A stretch of DNA of 64,000 nucleotides, from NCBI RefSeq assembly GCF_001949145.1, contig NW_019091674.1, forward strand, positions 215,033 to 279,032. The letters are read 5' to 3'. The translations under genes and the position numbers were made by a program. Shown piece after piece: positions 55,941 through 64,000 of this stretch. The stretch is from Acanthaster planci (taxonomy: Eukaryota > Echinodermata > Asteroidea > Valvatida > Acanthasteridae). The notes beneath the pieces were generated by a model. That model saw only the letters and a program-made list of their open reading frames with translations, made no database searches and was not told the DNA's origin. The first letter of the stretch is position 1. Every line of letters begins with the position of its first letter.

Positions 55941-58680
55941 CCAATTACATCCCCTCTTTCCAGTGACGACATCGTATCTGGCGGTGTCTAGTCACCCCAG
56001 TTGCTTAGATGAATTCATCAAAATTATAAATATTTTTTAAATGATACAAAATATTCCATTCCAAAGTAAAATTATGCGAGGTCAAATTTTCGACATATTT
56101 TTGAATAAAATCATAAATTTTTCAGTATTTGTCAGAAAAAGTAAGGATATTTTTAAAACCGCATTTTTTACAGAAATCTACCACCTTCAAATTGGTGAAC
56201 GAGGGTCCAGTGTTCATTATTTTCACTGCAGGAAGACAGCTAAAATTTATTTTAGTCATGAAAACTCACCCTTGAATATCATATTTTTGGTGACATTTCG
56301 ATTTGAAATTGCTTGTGATTCACTGTGTACCGTGTCGTGAAAAGTTGGAGAATTCTCTAGTTTGGAGTTAATGCTGCATGTTTCGTGAAAATGTGAAATT
56401 ATGGGCTTGTTTGTTTCTGTCGGAGATCAGAAACGTCGGAATCACTCCATGGCTACCACGCTTGGCAAGCCATCTAGCGTACCTGGAAGCTGACACCCGT
56501 GGGAAGAAAGCTGACACCGGCCCCAGTTGCGAAACCGCGGCCGGCCGCCTTGTGGTTGGCTGCCGTTGAGCTGAGCTTGGGGCCCGCACCCACTGCAGTG
56601 ACTGTCTGATTCCTACATGTCGTGACCGTAGAAGCCCCACTTTCACAGCTCTGTATATGCTGAAGACCACATTTTACTACCTTGGCAGTCCTGGCACTAC
56701 TTCAGTACTTGGTCCAGGATGATATCGTTTCGCATTGTGCTAGCCAAATGATGTTTGGAAATGTTAAAAGGTGGGCCTAGGCTTAAACTAAAAGTTTTTT
56801 TGTCAATCTCGGTTGGCTGAAAAATAAGACCCTGCGAAAAACGGACATGACGGATCATTTTTGTATGTGTGTGGTGAACTTTATACCGGCAAACATCTGT
56901 AATTTATTCGCATGGCCTGGCTTGTCTCGGGGTCAACAGGTGATTGTTAGTTACATTTTTGGCAGGAATTTGTTGCAGTTGATAAAGGCAGCATTTACAC
57001 TTTACGTTAAACACAACAATCATAAGAAACATCTTTTCTTATTTAATTTGAATTGAAGTGATTCTGACACAAGATGAGGAATGCCATTGGAAATCTATAA
57101 ATATGGAGAAACCTGCCAATCATTATTTTTAAAACCTTTTGATAGTACATGAATGTTCACATTATATTTTTTTCCAGTCGGAGCAATTACACAGATACCG
57201 TGATGCCTGAGCTGATGATTTGGAATTTCAAGCATTTCAAGGATGACTCTGATGACTGCAAGGAAAGAATTAAAAATTAGTCAAAAGAAGTTGAAGCGTA
57301 CAATGATGAATGACATTTTATTAAGCGGGAAATATTTATTGAAAATTGTCAAATTATTTGATATAAAGTGTAAGACTAGAAAATAGTATTTTGGATGGAA
57401 ATCTTCAAAGCACATATGCTGTCCAAGACTCCATGTAGGTATTGTGCATGTATCTGCGTTGCTGAAGTGAATCAACAGAAAACTGTGAAAAAAATAGGTG
57501 TTTCAAAAAGATTTTTTTTGCAGAAAGGAATTGTTTTGAACTCAGAATGTACCCCCGAGGTTTCGTTCATGTAATAGAACTCACAGTAAAGTTTCATGTT
57601 TTATGTACGCATTTTTTACGCTCATTAAATGCGGTTGAGCAACAAAGCCATTACACAATTTCAAAATTCAGGCGTTCTATCCATACAGTTGTTGTTGAGG
57701 TCTTTGAAAATTACTACAAACGCAGGAAATCTGGACCATTTAAAGAGGTAAAGGCAGCTTAAAGAAAGAATGAGATGTGTAAAATTTCTGTACTGATTTG
57801 TGATTGACATTTTCAATAACCCAACAAAACACTGAATTTTGCTTGCAGTCTAAGCTCCCTTGTTTCCTTGTAGATTAATATCTGGTGGTTTTGTATTGTC
57901 ATCATTGACAGTTTAAGACATTATTTAATTTATTCTCTTATCTAGGTGTACTTATTTCGAAGACTTTTAAGACTTTCAAAACTAATGTTCACTGGTAACT
58001 GCTGTCTAGAAACAATCTGTCATTGGTCTTAAGAGATGGGCAAAGCTGAAGCTACCCAAGCGACATATGCGAAGTTGCAGTTGGAATTGCAAAAAGGAGA
58101 AAAAATAGAGGTGCAAAACAAGTGAAACACCTTTAAACAATTGGAAAGTCTTTTTGGAATGTTTTGAGTTCAGACGGGTTGATCTATTTGAGTGATTCAT
58201 TATTTTAATGTCTCCCAACAAACTGAAATATTTGCTTTATCACGAAACCGGTAAAGCGTACGTGAATGTGGTTATTCTTCAACGCACCAGTAAGTTCCTA
58301 TTCAATTACACGTGAACTTGACCTTCTAAATCCAAAATAGGCGGACGAGGTCGGGCAATCTTTCTCACCAAAAAATCTTAGCTCGGTAGTGACAATATTA
58401 AAAAATTACATCAACTCTTGAACTACAGCAAGAACCCAACAAAGTCTCCGTAAAAAATGCGGTTTGTAAATGCCAAAATTGTACTTTGAAGTTCGTTTTT
58501 TTACGCGCGGAAATGTCTACGTGCATTAACATAGTGACGTCACAGTTGCGGACGAATCATATCTTCTCGCGTGGTTTCAGGTTACAAAAACCTAATTACA
58601 AATACGCATATTCAAACCGGATTGTCACGCGCGCCATTAATCACTATCGTTCGTATAGAGCCTGTAGTAGTCCCATCATT
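55941..58680. other. intergenic sequence, no gene recognised
   Basis: AT-rich, with a GC-rich island at 56510-56610 (CCGCGGCCGGCCGCC). The frames at 56041-56340, 56368-56670 and 57547-57762 have no family I recognise and ordinary non-coding composition. A possible acceptor at 57178 opens only a short frame. Confidence 0.4.
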
Positions 58681-58817
58681 TTACTGTATAAGTTGTTGGC
58701 CGCCCTCTGTAGTTGAAGTAAAAGCACGCCGGAGAGTGCCCCTTGTAAAATGGCCGCCATTGTAGTGTGACTCTTTGCCTTGTAAGATGTACCTACTCCA
58801 GAAAGATATGACAAATT

Positions 58818-58833
58818 CTGGCGACGAGGATGA
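58818..58833 (+). other. primer-binding-site-like sequence of a Ty3/gypsy element
   Basis: CTGGCGACGAGGATGA precedes the gag relic by about 75 bases, as in many metazoan gypsy-type elements. A short possible LTR tail ending GATATGACA lies just upstream, and a YY1-like AAAATGGCCGCCATTG occurs at about 58747. Confidence 0.5.
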
Positions 58834-58910
58834 GATATCCTAACCTGTGGGTAGCCGAGTCAAAACTTAGTTACTACCAACAATGTTGTAGACTCCATCT
58901 GGAAGGAAGG

Positions 58911-59729
58911 ATGGCAGCAATAATCGGAAAAGTGGACGAGTTCGATGAAGGAAAGGAGACCTTCAGGCTTCACGTTTTACTTAGAGCGGGTGGAACAGTT
59001 CTTCATCGCTAATGACATCAGAGACGCAAACGCAGTGAGTGTTTTTCTGACCATTATTGGACCGAAATCATACTCGTTTTTGAAGTCCATGGTGTCACCA
59101 GACAAAGTGAGTGATAAATCACTGGATGAACTGAAAAACTTGCTGAAAGATCTCTACTCACCACAACCGCTGACAATTGCAGAGCACTTCAAATTCCACA
59201 AGAGACACCAGAAACCAGGGGAATCTGTGAATCAGTATGTAGTCGAACTGAAACACCTGGCAACTACTTGTAAGTTTGGGAATTTCCCGAAAGATGTCCT
59301 TCGCGATAGATCAGTGTGTGGGCTAATCAACACTACCAAAAGAAGCTACTGACGGAGAAAGAACTGTCTTTTGAAAAGGCACTGCAACTTGCGATTGCAT
59401 TTGAAATGGCAAACAAGCAAGCCCAAGAGCTGCAACCCAAAGCCAATATAGAAGTCAAAAAGGTGACTACTTCAAAACCTAAACCGAGCTTCAGTCATCA
59501 GAAGAAGCCGGCAACCACTGGAAGTCATGCAAGTGGTGGTTCAAAATTAGTGCAGAACCAGGATAGTGGGAACTGCTACCGATGCTTGGGTCAACACTCC
59601 CCAAGAGAATGCCCCTTCAAGCAGGCAACTTGTTACTGCTACAACAAAGTGGGTCATATCTCAAAGGCATACAGAAAAAACAGTATCAGAATCCGTCTTC
59701 TAAGGAGGGTAAAACCACCAAACCTTTGA
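58911..59729 (+). pseudogene. Ty3/gypsy-type gag relic
   Basis: Pieces in three frames follow the gag order: MAAIIGKVDEFDEGKE, then FTFYLERVEQFFIAND, KSMVSPDKVSDKSLDELKN and KFHKRHQKPGESVNQYVVEL, a VCGL segment, then LLTEKELSFEKALQLAIA and a CCHC knuckle (CYRCLGQHSPREC). A second knuckle is damaged (CYCYNKVGH with Tyr for Cys). Frameshifts lie near 58965 and 59325. No protease, reverse transcriptase or integrase follows, so only the gag end survives. Confidence 0.75.
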
Positions 59730-59754
59730 AGCACCTAGCCACTCACCTCCAACA

Positions 59755-59935
59755 AGCTCTCTTTGACACGGTCAATCCAGCGAGGGAATTTGCATCCCTT
59801 TCGCAGCCCACTCGCAACCCCCTTTTTTTCACCGGCAAACCAGCCCCGTCTGACACGGTCAATCTGGCGAGGCAATTTGCATCCCTTTCTCAGCCCACTT
59901 GCATCCCCTTTTTCATCGGCAACAATGTTTCAACA
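59755..59935 (+). repeat. 84-bp unit repeated twice, after the gag relic
   Basis: GACACGGTCAATCCAGCGAGG and GACACGGTCAATCTGGCGAGG each lead into AATTTGCATCCCTTTC and CAGCCCACT.GCA. They are two diverged tandem copies. Confidence 0.7.
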
Positions 59936-59979
59936 CAATTAAACGGAAAATGTGACTTTAAAACTGTCCACACTTAAAC

Positions 59980-61490
59980 GAAGCCTTTATTTTCGTAAAT
60001 TGGGGACTTGGTCAACTGAGTCCTATTTCAAATATATAATTCGGAATACTGTTTTGCAAGAAAAATCCCATATAGATTCCATAAATAAGGTCTTTGGAAT
60101 AAATGGAAACCGAATATCAGGTGTTGTACAATATGGAAAACCATGCGATGAATGAGAGCTTGAGATGTCAAAATGTAACAAATTTGACTGCCAGTTTTAG
60201 TCCAAGTCCTTTGTAATTACGGTCTTCAATCGTCATAGCAAGATCCTAATGGAATGATTTTTTTGTAGGTCTGTGAATAAAATAAGTCCCTCTTAATTCA
60301 GAGCACTTTTAAATTGAAGCTTACTTGATAAAATTTTGGACCCTTCATTAAAACCCTTGACTATATAAATACATAGTTGGGGGACAAATAACTGAGGCCC
60401 AGACAGCTTTATAGAATTTATATCCCCAGCGGATTTCAAATATTTGGGTATGGCAGAAACAGACCCTCTATAGACGGCCTTTTGCGGCTTTTGGATAATT
60501 GATACAAGAAAAATTCCACTTATATTCCAATCCACGAGACATGTGGGTTTGATTCTCTTTGTGCAATGTACCGGTAGATAGAAGGTTATTTAAAAGTCTG
60601 TTTCCTGGCGAATTTTACTTTCTTTGTTTGTTTAAACTAATTTCTTTCTTTGCGTAGTAATTTTGTGATAACAATGTATCACATGTACAACCCACCAACA
60701 CAAGAAACGTGTTTTGTAATTAATGAACAAAATTAATGCCAGTCACAATTGTATCATCGTCCAGTCATCCAAGGCTAATTAGTTAATCTGTTCTTGTATC
60801 ATTATGATTGTTGATGTTTGGTATTAAACGGCTGCCAAAGACAAAAGGGAAATCAGTGTATACAGGAAAAGTGACCATGTCTTGAAAAGATTATATATTA
60901 TAAATCAATGCCACACCATGTACTATGTTCATGATAAACATTGTACATAAAATCGTCAAACTCAAATTGCATATTAAAATCATTTTACAAATCAATTTTT
61001 TTGCTTATCACAAAAAATCCCCCTCAGGATTGGTGTAAATGAGAAAAATAAATTATCGGCAACAGTACTTTCCAACATTACTTTAGTCTAAGGCCCGTCA
61101 ATAAGTATGCGTCAATACTATGGAGGTGACTTTACAACATTCAGTGTTGACCGGTCACTGCTGCTATACCCATTTCACTTTGTTAACCAATCAACTGTGG
61201 CGATTACCTGACCGCAAATAACGTGGGCTACTGCCCGTGACAGCCTGCAACCCAGCCCCCAGCTCTCGTTTCTTATGACAAAACCGCAAAACCCATTATA
61301 AAGAGTAAGATAGTGCAGGATTAAGATACCAACTTTTACGACAGCGTGCTGGTAATGTTAGGCCAGAGGCTGGGGCACACTTCACTGGGGGAGCATGCTT
61401 CATTTAAGCTCGTATTATCATCCACCAAGGATTTTGTTTTAAGGTGAAATTGTTCATTCACAGTCATTGTTCTAAGTATCCAGCTAAGGC
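59980..61490. other. AT-rich intergenic sequence
   Basis: Nothing recognised: no pol domains follow the gag relic, and there are no repeat ends or RNA genes. Confidence 0.5.
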
Positions 61491-61491
61491 A

Positions 61492-61780
61492 TGTTACTAA
61501 GACTTTCCTTTCTTGAGTTATGTGACTTTAACTACATCCTGTTTCTAACCGTATATAAGTCCTGCATCATTGTACAGCTCCTCAGTATCCGTTATTCAGT
61601 ATCCATTATCCCGTATTCAGTATCCAGTATACAGTATCCAGTATGCTATATTAGTCTGCTTTTCAATTCTCCAATTCAGCCAACAGTTAGCTTACAATTC
61701 TATCGCAACATTCTTGGTCGTTCTTGCGAATAAAGACTTTAAAGTTGGTAACAACGCTGAATCAATACTGACTCTCATCA
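61492..61780 (+). mobile_element. possible solo LTR
   Basis: It begins TGTTACTAAGAC, has TATATAA at 61552-61558 and AATAAA at 61729-61734, the spacing of an LTR promoter and poly(A) signal. The right end is not clear and no paired LTR was found. Confidence 0.3.
61585..61652 (+). repeat. CAGTATCC-type short tandem repeat
   Basis: Six to seven imperfect copies of TTCAGTATCCA / TACAGTATCCA lie inside the possible LTR. Confidence 0.7.
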
Positions 61781-61789
61781 CGACCCTGT

Positions 61790-64000
61790 AGATTCATTGT
61801 ACTGTGCGTTATTTTTTTGTCACACAATAAGTTTGGAAAATTGCAGTTAGGCACTGTATGCTGCAATAATTCCTTTTACCCAATTCAGGGGTAAAACGTC
61901 TTGTATACTCAGTGAGCGTTTTTTGCATGGCCCGATGCCATATCCTCTGTAGTGCATTTGGCGATTTAGAGATTGCTTTCAAACGCTGCTGGCGAGTGAA
62001 GTAAGTCATCTGGTCAACGAACCCTTGCATGGTTGATTTATGGGCCAGGGCAATTTTGATGCCGTATAAAGGTTAATTGTGTATAGGTGAAAGTTCAGGA
62101 GCATGCAAGTGGGTTAGCAGAATGCTTAGCCATGCAAATTCTCTGCGTGAGTATCATGATGCTGGGCGCTCGGCAGGTGGTACTCGCATTTTGTCACAGC
62201 CATTCAGAGCGTGTACTGGCCAAACATTTTGTTCTCCGATTTTCAGTTGTTTTTCCGTTGTTCCACTGGAAATATTATCATTTCTTTCCACAGTCACCAG
62301 TCGTTTGGTCGAGTGTCATTTTGTTGGACTGGGAATTAGTTTGCCAGCTTCCAGTGATCGTTGCCTCATGACTCAGGACGGCTTCGATCGGCCTATTCGG
62401 TCACCGCCCGTGGCCGTGGAGCGTCCAACCCCAGCCGAACACCCATTCTTTCCCCTTCTGTCATGTCTGCCTGCTCATCGTCGGCCCACGACGTTCTTTC
62501 GCAGGAGTGTTCTCGGCTGCCTGGAGCCCCCATGGACAACATCGTGTCTATCTGTCGTCATCATAAGACTAGGCCTAACCCCCGCGTTTGGAGTTTGGAT
62601 TGGTTGGGATTCATCATACGTAGGCCTTGGGCCTACCATGGAGGAAGGAGGTCTAACGTTACATCAGGTGCGGCCACTGTCATAGTGTCACTGCCAGTTG
62701 ATGGCAAACGGAAACGCACGCCAGCGCAATAGCCTGCCCTCCCCCTCCCCCCACCACCACCATCAGGCTGACCATGGCCCGCGCCGAGCTTGGGATGTGC
62801 TTGTGAACTCCGGACTACCCTACAGGATTGTCAACGGCTTTGCATGAACCAGGCCATCAAGGAATGACATGATCAACATCAAACTATTCCGGGTGAGAGG
62901 TTTCTAGTTATACTGTAAGTCGTTTGGGGGCTAATTTCGGAGTTGGCTTGCAAGGCGTAGGATGGTAGGAGTTTTAAGTTTTGGTTTAGTTGATTCATCT
63001 AACGTGAGACATTAGTCTTGGTTCCAGGACCCTTGGCGCCCGCACGCCAATAGAGCCTGAAAGTTGACCCCTCGTGGCGCGCTTCCAGAACCCTCGAATA
63101 GGAGAAATCAACTTTCCGAACATTTTCACTTACATTGTACAATTGAGAGCTCAAGCAATTAAAGTGACTGAAATAACCTCCTGTAAATAGCCTTCAAATT
63201 TTCAATTTATCAAAATAATAAATCATTCAAGTGGGAAGGAGTAATATCGTTAAAATGTTTGACATTTCACTTCCGCCATGTCTAAACAACATGCAGTAGA
63301 AGATTCACGCGTTGAGCGTTGCGTGTTTGACATTCCACAAACGTGGGTCTTGTTGCAGAAGTGGCTGCACGACGGTTCATCATTAACGTACCTGCTAAAA
63401 GGTGAAACGACGCAGCCGGGTTCATCGTTCTCACGTGAGCTGGCAACACATAAAGAATAGGGCAAGCCTGGGAACGAGTATAAGGTCACGAGAGAAAGAC
63501 ACTTTCCCACCGTTTTCGCAGTATTTTTCCACAATGTTACTTTATAAATAACAAGATTAAATTCTGAGGTTTTTATTTTATGGAGTCTGGACGTTTGTGT
63601 CAACGTCTGTGAAAATTAATAGACAGTGGATTGTCAAGCCTGTGTAAAATCCCCACAGGCTCGCTGCGCGAGGGTTCCGGAAGCGAGCTGCGTGACCTTT
63701 TACTTGCACGCTCTATCGATCCACTGACGTCGTGTGTTTTCCAAATCCCGGCTTTGATTCCGTTCATCATGCGCGCATATACAAAATGCTACTGGTCCCC
63801 CCATTTGCGCCGGAACCGGTGTTTTACAAACGTGCAGAATTTTTAATCGCCACAAGCCTAGGGGTCGTCCATAAAGTACATACGCACGAAATTAGGGGTG
63901 TGCATTTGCGGGTATGTTTAGAACCGGGTACCCGTTTTTTGTTAACAACGGGTACCCGGAAAAGAGATCGCCTAATAACAAATGGCATTGCGCGCGACCC
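61790..64000. other. intergenic sequence, unrecognised frames
   Basis: Three overlapping frames at 62077-62732 and one at 63278-63460 are open but match no family I know. Their overlap suggests chance or an unknown repeat. At the right edge CCGGGTACCCG (63924) and CGGGTACCCGG (63949) form a small inverted repeat. Confidence 0.35.

Noticed and set aside
56041-56670. Frames around 56.0-56.7 kb
   Set aside because: Biased composition, no domain and no splice context supporting an exon.
62077-62732. Frames of 202 and 123 codons near the right end
   Set aside because: Two frames overlap over the same bases with no recognisable domain; nothing distinguishes either as real. Kept only as an unrecognised region.

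Overview
This is a eukaryotic, animal (metazoan) genome window. Its genes are split by many GT..AG introns, coding density is low, and there is one ambiguous base (n at 55273). The gene content is of deuterostome type. The very frequent 'tacatgtaca' and 'taggcctac' words, the tRNA-derived short repeats and the TTAA-flanked miniature elements suggest a marine invertebrate deuterostome, most likely an echinoderm. The species is an inference, not a reading.

Three recognisable, probably intact protein genes fill the left two thirds. (1) About 850-8720, minus strand: the 5' two thirds of ANKS3, with six ankyrin repeats. Its SAM-domain end lies off the left edge. (2) 9973-13001, plus strand: ADPRM, a manganese-dependent ADP-ribose/CDP-alcohol diphosphatase, in two coding exons. 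(3) 19437-42475, plus strand: a 21-coding-exon gene whose N-terminal third is DNAAF8 (C16orf71, a dynein axonemal assembly factor) and whose remaining two thirds is a chain of nucleoside-diphosphate-kinase-like modules. When I joined the exons by hand, all phases agreed and gave one 1,848-residue frame. ANKS3 and DNAAF8 are both ciliary genes and lie head to head here, as they do on human 16p13.3; here ADPRM sits between them. A GC-rich block at about 8640-8870 is the likely promoter of ANKS3 and perhaps of ADPRM.

The right third (about 42.5-64 kb) has no gene I can call intact. It holds an integrase-core transposase relic (47150-48003), a multi-copy-type SAM-like/ubiquitin-like/HECT-like gene on the minus strand with a broken 3' part (50952-52765), a Ty3/gypsy gag relic with its primer-binding-like site (58818-59729), a possible solo LTR (61492-61780), tRNA-derived SINEs, a 35-bp minisatellite and AT-rich filler.

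The non-coding DNA is rich in small mobile elements: five TTAA-bounded, piggyBac-like MITE copies (one starts inside a DNAAF8 splice donor), a MITE with 20-bp perfect inverted ends (7015-7253), a MITE with GCCCAATTTCAT ends (3622-3870), and three tRNA-derived SINE families. The most notable observation is the DNAAF8-NDK fusion protein. One of its NDK-like modules keeps the active-site histidine context; the others have lost it.
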